DNA of 7,254 nt from Acidimicrobiales bacterium (GTDB lineage: Bacteria > Actinomycetota > Acidimicrobiia > Acidimicrobiales > Poriferisodaliceae): positions 1 through 7,254 of the forward strand of contig JAHDHM010000178.1 in assembly GCA_020631315.1 (NCBI GenBank). Reading direction: 5' to 3'. Under the pieces are notes generated by a model that saw only the letters and a list, made by a program, of their open reading frames with translations, was not told where the DNA came from and did no database searches. Shown piece by piece: positions 1-5,725 of this stretch (the first letter of the stretch is position 1; the number at the start of each line of letters is the position of its first letter). Made by a program: the position numbers and the translations under genes.

Positions 1-1248
1 GGCGCCGTTGTGGGGGTTGGTTGGTCCGCCTCCGGTGCCGTTTGGTCGTGGTGTCCATGGGTTGATGTGGTCGATCTGGCATTGGCTGATGGGGGTGTTG
101 CAGCCGGGCCAGTAGCAGGTGGTGCGTTCGAGGCGGACGGCGAGGGCGGCGCCGTTGCGGAAGAGTCGGTGGAGGCGTCCGAGGTCGGTGACGACGCCGT
201 GGTCGTCGATGACGGCGCGTCGGATGTGTCCCAGCAAGCCGGCGAGGACGGCTTCGGTGGGGTCGACCGGGGTGCCGTCGATGGTGTGTGCACGCCGGTC
301 TTCTCTGTTCGGGTCGTCAGGTTCGACCTCGGTACCGGCGAGGAGTGCGAGCTGTCGTTCGAACGTGGTCTGGTCCATGACGAGGTTCAAGACGACCTGC
401 ACCCCGCCATGTGGATCACCGTCCGGTGACGGCAACACTGCTGCGCGTTCGAAGATGGCGGCCAGGGCGTCCATGCGTCGTTGCGCATCGGTTCGAGCGA
501 GTGCGTCGATGGTGACGTTGCCGTCACCGTGTTCGGCGACGGCGGCGGCCCAGTCGGTCTGGAACTCGATGTCGATGTAGCGGTCGAAGACTGCGCGCAT
601 GCGGGTGCCTTGCATGGAGGCGCACCAGGCGTTGAGGTCCCAGCCCAACTGGTCGTTGCCGAGGAGTTTGGCGTTGCGTTGTTCGTGGCGGCGGTCGTTG
701 GCTTGTCGTGCGCCGTCTTCATCCGCGTGGCGGACCCAGGCGGTCAACCAGGCATCGAACTCACGGTGGGGCTTCTTGGCTGCCATGCGCAGCATGACGA
801 TCTCCGAGTCGATCAGCTGGTCGCGGACTCGTTCGTTGGCGAATGCTCGGGAGAGCCGTCGGAGGTTGCAGGTCGACACGAGCCCCTCTCGGGCGGCCTC
901 GCGAATTGCGGGAAGGTGGCGGAGCATGCGGGCCACACCGCGCCGGCCGGACACCTCTGATCCCGACGCTCGGGTGCGGTGCTGCACCATCGCTTTCGCG
1001 GAGAACAGTCCGAGGTGGGTGAACAGGTTCCGTTGATCGATCTCGTCGAACAGTTCGACCTGCATGGCCTGGAGGCGGCGGACGTGGACTTCGAGCTCGT
1101 CGAGCATCTCGACACACTCGGCCCCATCGAACGGCGACACCCCGGCATCCACCACGGCCTGGACCGCGACGCCCAGTTCCTTCAACGCCACCAACGGCTC
1201 GAGCGGCTGTGCCGGTCCGTTCTGCCCGTTCGGTTCCCCCACCTGCAT
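1..1248 (-). CDS. DUF222 / HNH endonuclease domain protein (13E12 family), 3' end cut by window edge
   Basis: The minus-strand frame is open from the ATG at 1248 to the left edge, giving 416 residues without a stop. Residues from about 20 to 370 match the actinobacterial DUF222 (13E12 repeat) pattern: a leucine-rich helical start, an SGSEVSGRRGVARML-like segment, and later an MRAVFDRY stretch. The C-terminal end enters an HNH nuclease domain. It shows a CYWPGC pair (C378, C383), C390 and the QIDHINPW motif with D393 and H394; the rest of the HNH fold, including the expected CRRHN-type segment, lies outside the window. The start is chosen because GGAAG lies 9 bases upstream and the DUF222 similarity begins soon after; an in-frame GTG ten codons upstream is possible. 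These proteins are often multicopy in actinobacterial genomes. Their role is not settled and nuclease activity is inferred from the motif. The hydrolase gene upstream ends 79 bases away, so this gene may have its own promoter. Confidence 0.93.
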   Translation of the reverse strand, partial: MQVGEPNGQNGPAQPLEPLVALKELGVAVQAVVDAGVSPFDGAECVEMLDELEVHVRRLQAMQVELFDEIDQRNLFTHLGLFSAKAMVQHRTRASGSEVSGRRGVARMLRHLPAIREAAREGLVSTCNLRRLSRAFANERVRDQLIDSEIVMLRMAAKKPHREFDAWLTAWVRHADEDGARQANDRRHEQRNAKLLGNDQLGWDLNAWCASMQGTRMRAVFDRYIDIEFQTDWAAAVAEHGDGNVTIDALARTDAQRRMDALAAIFERAAVLPSPDGDPHGGVQVVLNLVMDQTTFERQLALLAGTEVEPDDPNREDRRAHTIDGTPVDPTEAVLAGLLGHIRRAVIDDHGVVTDLGRLHRLFRNGAALAVRLERTTCYWPGCNTPISQCQIDHINPWTPRPNGTGGGPTNPHNGA

Positions 1249-1327
1249 GGACCCATTCTTCCAAGGGGGTGGGACACTGAACCGTACAAACCAGGACGCT
1301 CGAAGCGCCGTCGCCGAGTCGGACGCT

Positions 1328-2224
1328 CTATCGAAACTCCGTGCCCGCCGGCCCACTGACCAAGTGGCCCGAGGTGGGCGGGGCGAAGTGGGTGCCGAGC
1401 AGGAGCGTGTCGGTGTCGAGGTGCTCGGCGATGAAGGCGAGGCGGGTCGCGATGGCAGCCGGCTCGTCGTCGTCGGCAGGTGCGGCGGAGCAGCCCGGAT
1501 GCGCGAACTGAAGCGGGCTGTGGCTCATGTCGCCGGTGATGATCGCCGTGTCGCCTCCGGAGTCAATCCGCACGCACACGTGGCCGGGCGTGTGACCCGG
1601 CGTCGGCACGAGCCGGACGGCGTCGTCGATCACGTGATCCATCTCGACACCGCTCAGCAGTCCGGCGTGCTCGAGCGGGGCGATGCTCGTGTTCCACACG
1701 CGCGTTCCGTCGTCGACTCGTGTGTGTTCCAGTTCGACCGCGGACACCAGGTAGCGGGCGTTCGGGAACGTCGGCACCCACTCGCCGTCGACCTCGCGGG
1801 TGTTCAGCCCGACGTGATCGAAGTGCAGGTGCGTGCACAGGACGACGTCGACCGCATCGAGCCCTCCATCGATCGCGGCATCGAGCCGGTCGATGAACTC
1901 GGGGTCACCCGGCAGTGACTGGCCGGGATCACCGATGCACGTGTCGACGACGATCGTCCGATCACCCGACTGCACGACGAAGGCGTGGATCGAGAGCATC
2001 ATCGACTCGCGGTCGGCGGTGAAGTGTGGCGCTGCCCAGTCCCCAGCTGCCTCGACCAGATCGGCGGTGAGCCCGGGCACCAGGTACCGGGTCGGTAGCT
2101 CCATGACGTGCTCTTCGACCCGGGTGACGGTCACGTCGCCGATCTGCCACGTCATGTCGTCGCCTGGCGTGCGATGCAGGACGAACCTGTCGCGACGGTC
2201 TTCTTTCGGTGCCCCCATGCCCAT
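1328..2224 (-). CDS. Metallo-beta-lactamase-fold hydrolase (GloB/AHL-lactonase-like)
   Basis: The 298-residue product is a soluble MBL-fold enzyme with a complete metal-binding set: HLHFDH (H132, H134, D136, H137), a TPGHTPGH segment (H211), GDMSH (D232) and a late LLGTH (H279). This predicts a two-zinc hydrolase acting on an ester, lactone or thioester. The overall plan, with an N-terminal lead-in of about 75 residues before the first strand and a HxHxDH near residue 132, resembles the COG0491 hydrolases that include lactonases; the substrate cannot be read. The start is uncertain: ATG codons at 2224, 2218 and 2155 are all in frame. The one at 2218 has GAGAG about six bases upstream, while the one at 2155 gives an MTWQIGDV start typical of relatives, with AGG seven bases ahead. 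It follows the VOC gene by 33 bases on the same strand and is probably co-transcribed with it. The stop is TAG at 1328-1330. Confidence 0.93.
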   Translation of the reverse strand: MGMGAPKEDRRDRFVLHRTPGDDMTWQIGDVTVTRVEEHVMELPTRYLVPGLTADLVEAAGDWAAPHFTADRESMMLSIHAFVVQSGDRTIVVDTCIGDPGQSLPGDPEFIDRLDAAIDGGLDAVDVVLCTHLHFDHVGLNTREVDGEWVPTFPNARYLVSAVELEHTRVDDGTRVWNTSIAPLEHAGLLSGVEMDHVIDDAVRLVPTPGHTPGHVCVRIDSGGDTAIITGDMSHSPLQFAHPGCSAAPADDDEPAAIATRLAFIAEHLDTDTLLLGTHFAPPTSGHLVSGPAGTEFR

Positions 2225-2247
2225 CTCTCGAGGATCGCACGCGAGAG
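2225..2247 (-). promoter_or_regulatory. Possible hairpin covering the ribosome-binding site of the MBL-fold gene
   Basis: A 6-base perfect inverted repeat (CTCTCG at 2225-2230 on the plus strand, CGAGAG at 2242-2247) with an 11-base loop fills most of the 33-base gap between the VOC and MBL genes. On the transcribed minus strand the downstream arm is CGAGAG directly before the ATG at 2224, so the arm contains the only purine-rich SD-like bases ahead of the starts at 2224 and 2218. Pairing would hide them. The stem is short and could be chance in GC-rich DNA. Confidence 0.3.
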
Positions 2248-2257
2248 CTGTGCTGGT

Positions 2258-2719
2258 TCAGCTCTTCGGCTGGGAGGGCACCCAGGCGTAGCCGTCCTGG
2301 TCGAGGATGTAGGCCTCACGCAGGCCGTGCGGCTTGTCGGTCGGCGGCTGCAGGATCACGCACGGATGGTCGTGCGCTTCGGCACGACGCACCGACTCGT
2401 CGGGATCGGTCTCGTAGATCCGCAGCTCCGCGCCCGCGCCGCGGGCGTGCTCCGGCGACAACAGCGTCGGCAGTGGGTTCGAGTGGTACGTGCCGTCGGC
2501 GTGCAGCTGCAACACGTCCTCGCCATAACGCAGGATGGCGAAGTCGGCCGTCGGCTGATGCGCCGTCATGTCGAACACGTCGACGAGGAAACGCACCGTC
2601 GCCAGCACGTCGCCGACCAAGAGGTTCACGCCGAACCCGCGCAGCGACCGGCCGAACGTGTCGCCGTCCACGGCATCGAGATCGTCCACGACGGGTCGCT
2701 CAGGCTGCATGGACGCCAT
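2258..2719 (-). CDS. VOC-superfamily protein (glyoxalase/bleomycin-resistance fold)
   Basis: The 153-residue product has the VOC beta-alpha-beta-beta-beta pattern: a first module starting near GFGVNLLVGDV (28-38) with VRFLVDVFDM after it, and a second near AELRIYETD (97-105), then RRAEAH, a QPPTDKPHGLREAYI segment (124-138) and DQDGYAWVP (140-148). By simple register with glyoxalase I, the usual four metal ligands are absent: the places hold G or V at the first strand, Q71 instead of Glu, E98 instead of His and V147 instead of the last Glu. A metal-free binding or resistance-type role is therefore more likely than a glyoxalase I, but this is inference. The start at 2719 gives MASM; the ATG at 2710 is an alternative, and neither has a clear ribosome-binding site. 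The frame stays open far upstream, but that part is antisense to the crotonase gene. The gene is the first of a likely pair with the MBL-fold hydrolase. Confidence 0.88.
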   Translation of the reverse strand: MASMQPERPVVDDLDAVDGDTFGRSLRGFGVNLLVGDVLATVRFLVDVFDMTAHQPTADFAILRYGEDVLQLHADGTYHSNPLPTLLSPEHARGAGAELRIYETDPDESVRRAEAHDHPCVILQPPTDKPHGLREAYILDQDGYAWVPSQPKS

Positions 2720-2769
2720 GCCATCACATCTGATCGAAGCCGAGTCTGCCGAGGCACGATCCGTGGGCT

Positions 2770-2793
2770 GTTCGGCCGTTCGGCTGTTCTGCC
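2770..2793 (+). repeat. Three tandem copies of an 8-base motif, GTTCGGCY-like
   Basis: GTTCGGCC (2770-2777), GTTCGGCT (2778-2785) and GTTCTGCC (2786-2793) follow each other without spacing; the third copy differs at two positions from the first. The array sits in the middle of the divergent control region, 22 bases before the crotonase start. It may be a binding array or a simple slippage product; the sequence cannot decide. Confidence 0.55.
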
Positions 2794-2800
2794 CATCGGG

Positions 2801-2815
2801 TGCGACACTGCACCG
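2801..2815 (+). promoter_or_regulatory. Candidate extended -10 for a leaderless crotonase transcript
   Basis: TGCGACACT (2801-2809) fits an extended -10, with TGn followed by a hexamer that keeps the conserved A at position 2 and T at position 6. It ends six bases before the ATG at 2816, so transcription would begin at or near the start codon. No Shine-Dalgarno sequence precedes that ATG, which agrees with a leaderless mRNA. No convincing -35 was found. Confidence 0.28.
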
Positions 2816-3643
2816 ATGGACCTGGCCCAGTTCGACGACCTCATGACGGTTCGGGTCGAGATGGCGACCGACGAGATCGCCCTCGTCACCCTCGACCGTC
2901 CCGATCGGCTCAACGCCATCACACCGACGCTCATCGCCGAGATGGAGACGGTCGTCGCCGCCCTCGACGCCGACCACTCGGTGCGCGTCGCGGTCTTGAC
3001 CGGCGCGGGACGAGGCTTCTGCGCGGGGCTCGATCTGTTCGAGAGCGAGCCGGCTCCCGCCGCCGAGCATGTCCGGCCGGTCGCCCGTGGGTTCATGGGT
3101 CAGGACCAGATCGCCACGCTCAACGAGCACATCCACCGGGCGCGCACCCCGTGGATCGCTGCCGTCAACGGACCGTGTGTCGGTGGCGGTCTGGCCATGG
3201 CGCTGGCGTGCGACATCCGCGTCGCCAGCACGTCGGCCACCTTCGGCGCCGTGTTCATCAAGATCGGCGTCTCGAACTGCGACATGGGCACCAGCTACTT
3301 CCTGCCCCGCATCGTCGGCGCCGGTCGTTCGGCCGAGCTGCTGCTCACCGGCCGGATCTTCGGCGCGGACGAAGCCGCAGACATCGGCCTCGTCACCGAC
3401 GTCGCGGAAGACGGTCGGGTGGTCGAGCGGGCGATCGAGACGGCCAAGCTCATCGCCGCGAACTCGCCGTTCGGCGTGTGGATGACGAAGGAGACGATGT
3501 GGCAGACGGTCGATGCACCGTCGTTGCGTCACGCCATCGATCTCGAGAACCGGACGCAGATCATGCTCAGCGGCACCGGCGACATCGCCGAGGCTCGGGC
3601 AGCCTTCGCGGAGGGTTGTCCGCCGGTCTGGCCGGCCCTGTGA
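2816..3643 (+). CDS. Crotonase-family protein (enoyl-CoA hydratase/isomerase-like)
   Basis: The 275-residue product has the normal crotonase length. LDRPDRLNAI (26-35), GRGFCAGLDL (65-74, oxyanion A70), NGPCVGGGLAMALACDI (118-134, oxyanion glycine near G124) and LLLTGRIFGADEA (175-187) are all present. The two catalytic glutamates of classical enoyl-CoA hydratase are replaced: A127 stands where rat E144 would be and F147 where E164 would be. The stretch GVSNCDMGTSYFLPR (151-165) is typical of an actinobacterial EchA-like subgroup, and its D156 falls near the catalytic Asp of dienoyl-CoA isomerases. A CoA-thioester substrate is likely; isomerase or another reaction is more likely than hydration. 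The start at 2816 matches family length; the frame is open upstream only as antisense to the VOC and MBL genes. ATG codon 10 is a weaker alternative. It is translationally linked to the next gene through a GTGA overlap. Confidence 0.93.
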   Translation: MDLAQFDDLMTVRVEMATDEIALVTLDRPDRLNAITPTLIAEMETVVAALDADHSVRVAVLTGAGRGFCAGLDLFESEPAPAAEHVRPVARGFMGQDQIATLNEHIHRARTPWIAAVNGPCVGGGLAMALACDIRVASTSATFGAVFIKIGVSNCDMGTSYFLPRIVGAGRSAELLLTGRIFGADEAADIGLVTDVAEDGRVVERAIETAKLIAANSPFGVWMTKETMWQTVDAPSLRHAIDLENRTQIMLSGTGDIAEARAAFAEGCPPVWPAL

Positions 3644-4473
3644 CCGTCGGTACGACCACCTCGGACACCGGCGACGACTCGACCCGTCATCCCGACCAGA
3701 TCATGGGGCGGCGAGAGCTGCTCTTCTTCGTGTCCCTCGCCATGGCGACGATGGCGCAGGGCATCTTCTGGACGTGCATGGCCTTCACCGGCATCGTCGC
3801 CGTCTGGTCGCGCCGTCTGCACGAGACGCTGGACCCGGCGGCTCGCCGCTCGCTCGAGTTCAGGTCGTTCCCGACCGGCGTCCGCCGAGTCATGACGACT
3901 CGCCTGACCGCGCTGACGATGCTGGCCAGCGTCTTCCTCCAGGCGGTCATGACGACCTACCTGACGACGTCGGAGCTGATCATCAGCGAGGTCTACGACC
4001 GAGGCGACCAGTTCCCGTTCGTCTTCGGCGCTGTCGCTGTCGTGATGGGTGCCGCCTCGCTGCTCAACGGTTCGATCGTGAGTCGCGTCGGCATGCGCAT
4101 CGCCATTCGCCGTCAGGCGATCATGATGACCCTCGGCGCCCTGGTGCTCGTGGTGCTGGCGTCAGGCCAACGGCCCGGCTTCGTGCTCTTCCACCTCGTA
4201 CTGGCGCTCACCTTCGCCACGTTCATGATGCTGATGCCGAGCCTCGGCGCCGCCGGCATGATCCCGATGGGTGACATGGCCGGCACCGCCAGCTCGGTCA
4301 CCGCGGCGATGCGGCTGCTCGTCGGTTCGGTCATGGCGGGCGTCGCGACCGGTCTCGCCGGCGGCACGGTCTTCGGCTTCGCCGCCTCCATCGGAGTGTT
4401 CGTCCTGGGCGCCGCACTCACGATGCTCGTCATGGACCGCACGGTGCCGGCGGATGACTGGCGCGCTCACTGA
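3640..4473 (+). CDS. MFS drug-efflux-type transporter (Bcr/CflA-like) with an apparent internal deletion
   Basis: The 277-residue protein is far shorter than the usual 400 or so of the 12-helix family. After a polar leader (1-21), MGRRELLFFVSLAMATM (22-38) looks like the start of TM1. It then passes directly into GIFWTCMAFTGIVAVW and RRLHETL (41-64), which look like TM6 and the LPETL segment that opens the central loop. The C-terminal half appears whole: hydrophobic segments at about 88-111, 124-146, 159-175, 180-206, 218-240 and 243-265, with an AGTASS motif (214-219) usual before TM11. TM2-TM5 and the rest of TM1, including the conserved DRxGR loop, are missing. The frame is open throughout, so this is not a simple frameshift. 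GTG at 3640 overlaps the crotonase stop (GTGA); ATG at 3703 is the alternative. It is probably non-functional as a transporter, or has a changed role. Confidence 0.82.
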   Translation: MTVGTTTSDTGDDSTRHPDQIMGRRELLFFVSLAMATMAQGIFWTCMAFTGIVAVWSRRLHETLDPAARRSLEFRSFPTGVRRVMTTRLTALTMLASVFLQAVMTTYLTTSELIISEVYDRGDQFPFVFGAVAVVMGAASLLNGSIVSRVGMRIAIRRQAIMMTLGALVLVVLASGQRPGFVLFHLVLALTFATFMMLMPSLGAAGMIPMGDMAGTASSVTAAMRLLVGSVMAGVATGLAGGTVFGFAASIGVFVLGAALTMLVMDRTVPADDWRAH

Positions 4474-4488
4474 GCGGGATCGGCTCAG
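4470..4488. terminator. Possible two-way terminator hairpin spanning both stop codons
   Basis: CTGAGC (4470-4475) and GCTCAG (4483-4488) form a perfect 6-base stem around a 7-base loop. It includes the TGA of the plus-strand MFS gene (4471-4473) and, on the other arm, the TGA of the minus-strand gene (4485-4487). No T-run follows on either side, so intrinsic termination is only a possibility, but the place between convergent genes is right. Confidence 0.35.
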
Positions 4489-5705
4489 ATCAGTTCGGCG
4501 TCGCGGACGTAGATCTTGCGGGTGAATCGATCGATCTTCGCGAGCTCGCCCGTGAACGTGATGACGTCGCGCCGATCGGGCTCCACCCCCTCCGCCAGCG
4601 ACACGACGCCGTCCACCCGGTTGGCGCCGAAACGTGTCGGAGTGGTCTCGCCGAGGGTCACGCCGACCTTGGTGCCCGGAGTGGCGCCGAAGTCCGCGTC
4701 GACCCGGTAGGGACGGACGCTCTCGACCTCGCCGGTCCAGCGAACGTGTCGGCCGAGGAAGTGGGTCTCGAAGTGCCGCTCGATCTCCGAGCCGCGACGG
4801 TCCGACCCGAACAGCTCGTCCATGACGTGTTGCAGCTGGTCGGCGCCGAGTTCGTCGTCCTCGTCCGACGTCTCGACCGGCGGCGGGACCGGAGCGGCGG
4901 CGACGTTCGACCACTCGTCCACGAGTGGGTCTCCGAGGAGCTGGCCGGCGAGGTCGGCCAGCACCGGCGTCGCGAGCTCGTGGTCGATGGCGGTCGCGTT
5001 CTCGGCTTCCAGTAGCTGGACGAACGTGTTCGGCCGCTCTTCGACGATCTCGTGGAGTTGCGCAGTGGCTGCGGCCAGGTCACCGGCCTGCTGGGTCTCG
5101 AGCGCTTTCTCGACCCGCTCGGGCGACGCCAACACGGTGGCCGTGTCGACGATGCGTCGCAGCGTCCGCACGATCTGCATCTCGTCCCGACAACGACCCT
5201 TGGTGGACACGGTGATGTCGCGGTGGGTGATCTTCGCGTCGTGCCAGGTCTCGAAGAGGGTCAGGATCGCCGCACGCCGGGTCGGGGTCAGGAACGCCGC
5301 GAGCTGCTCGGGGTGGTCTGAGTCGATCTTCAGTGTCTCGTCGAACTCGGGATCGCCGAGCGTCGCGTCGGTGCCACCGACGAACCGACGGAAGAACGAG
5401 GCCACCGAGCTGTCTCGGGTCAGAGTCACGGGCGGACCGAGCGGAGGGTGGGTGACGTTGAAGCCCGTCCACGTCTCTCGATTGTCGCCCGAGCCGCGGG
5501 TGAACGTCCACACCGTCACCGGCAGGCCGTCGAGGTGCCCGTGCAGCTCGTGCTTCGAGAACATGCCGCCGGGCCGGTGCTCCAGCCCGAGACGATCTGC
5601 GGCGCCAGCCCACGCAGCGGTCGCTTGTTGGTGGCGCTGCAGCGACAGCACCACGACGGTGATGAAGATCGCTCCGAAGAGGATGAAGACGAGGGCGCCG
5701 CCCAT
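4485..5705 (-). CDS. Membrane-anchored protein of unknown function with C-terminal OB-fold-like domain
   Basis: I do not recognise a named family. The 406-residue product starts with one hydrophobic helix (about 4-22) followed by SLQRHQQ, which predicts an N-terminal anchor; the body side is not certain, but the positive charges after the helix favour a cytoplasmic body. Residues 40-190 contain a beta-rich module with HPPLGPP (86-92), GDPEFDETL (117-125) and LTPTRRAAILTLFE (139-152), a pattern I associate with uncharacterised proteins of several phyla. Residues 195-260 are helical and 265-290 are an acidic, proline-containing linker. The C-terminal 308-406 has alternating strands with GRHVRWTGEVESV (318-330), TFTGEL (383-388) and DRFTRKIYV (392-400), like an OB fold. 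There is one cysteine (C172). It follows the tandem-domain gene by 20 bases and is probably the last gene of that operon. The ribosome-binding site is weak (GACGGG next to the ATG). Confidence 0.85.
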   Translation of the reverse strand: MGGALVFILFGAIFITVVVLSLQRHQQATAAWAGAADRLGLEHRPGGMFSKHELHGHLDGLPVTVWTFTRGSGDNRETWTGFNVTHPPLGPPVTLTRDSSVASFFRRFVGGTDATLGDPEFDETLKIDSDHPEQLAAFLTPTRRAAILTLFETWHDAKITHRDITVSTKGRCRDEMQIVRTLRRIVDTATVLASPERVEKALETQQAGDLAAATAQLHEIVEERPNTFVQLLEAENATAIDHELATPVLADLAGQLLGDPLVDEWSNVAAAPVPPPVETSDEDDELGADQLQHVMDELFGSDRRGSEIERHFETHFLGRHVRWTGEVESVRPYRVDADFGATPGTKVGVTLGETTPTRFGANRVDGVVSLAEGVEPDRRDVITFTGELAKIDRFTRKIYVRDAELI

Positions 5706-5725
5706 CCCGTCGACGGTACGCCAGA

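Larger units (their letters stand above)
2720..2815. promoter_or_regulatory. Divergent intergenic control region between VOC and crotonase genes
   Basis: These 96 bases separate the start codons of two divergent genes, so promoters for both directions must lie here or inside the neighbouring coding ends. It holds an iterated 8-base motif (see the repeat entry) and a plausible plus-strand extended -10 element. No clear minus-strand -35/-10 pair could be picked by eye. Confidence 0.6.

Noticed and set aside
1270..1300. A TACGGT (TANNNT) -10-like site on the minus strand upstream of the HNH gene
   Set aside because: No suitably spaced -35 or clean extended TGn element was found, so it was not listed as a promoter.
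1294..1328. An 8-base direct repeat (GGACGCTC at 1294 and 1321) and a 4-base stem near 1297-1307 between the MBL and HNH genes
   Set aside because: Too short to separate from chance in GC-rich DNA, and the stem has no T-run to act as a terminator.
2108..2815. The open plus-strand frame upstream of the crotonase start, which could make a 511-residue fusion
   Set aside because: This part is antisense to the MBL and VOC genes, is Arg/His/Val-rich without a family pattern, and the crotonase homology begins only at about 2816.
2720..3532. A long minus-strand extension of the VOC frame to 424 residues
   Set aside because: The extra part is antisense to the crotonase gene and has the low-complexity look of a GC-rich shadow frame; VOC proteins are about 120-160 residues.
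2800..3639. The missing N-terminal half of the MFS gene hidden in the frame upstream
   Set aside because: The frame upstream of 3640 encodes an Arg/His-rich shadow of the crotonase gene with no hydrophobic helices, so the missing half is not present here in another frame.
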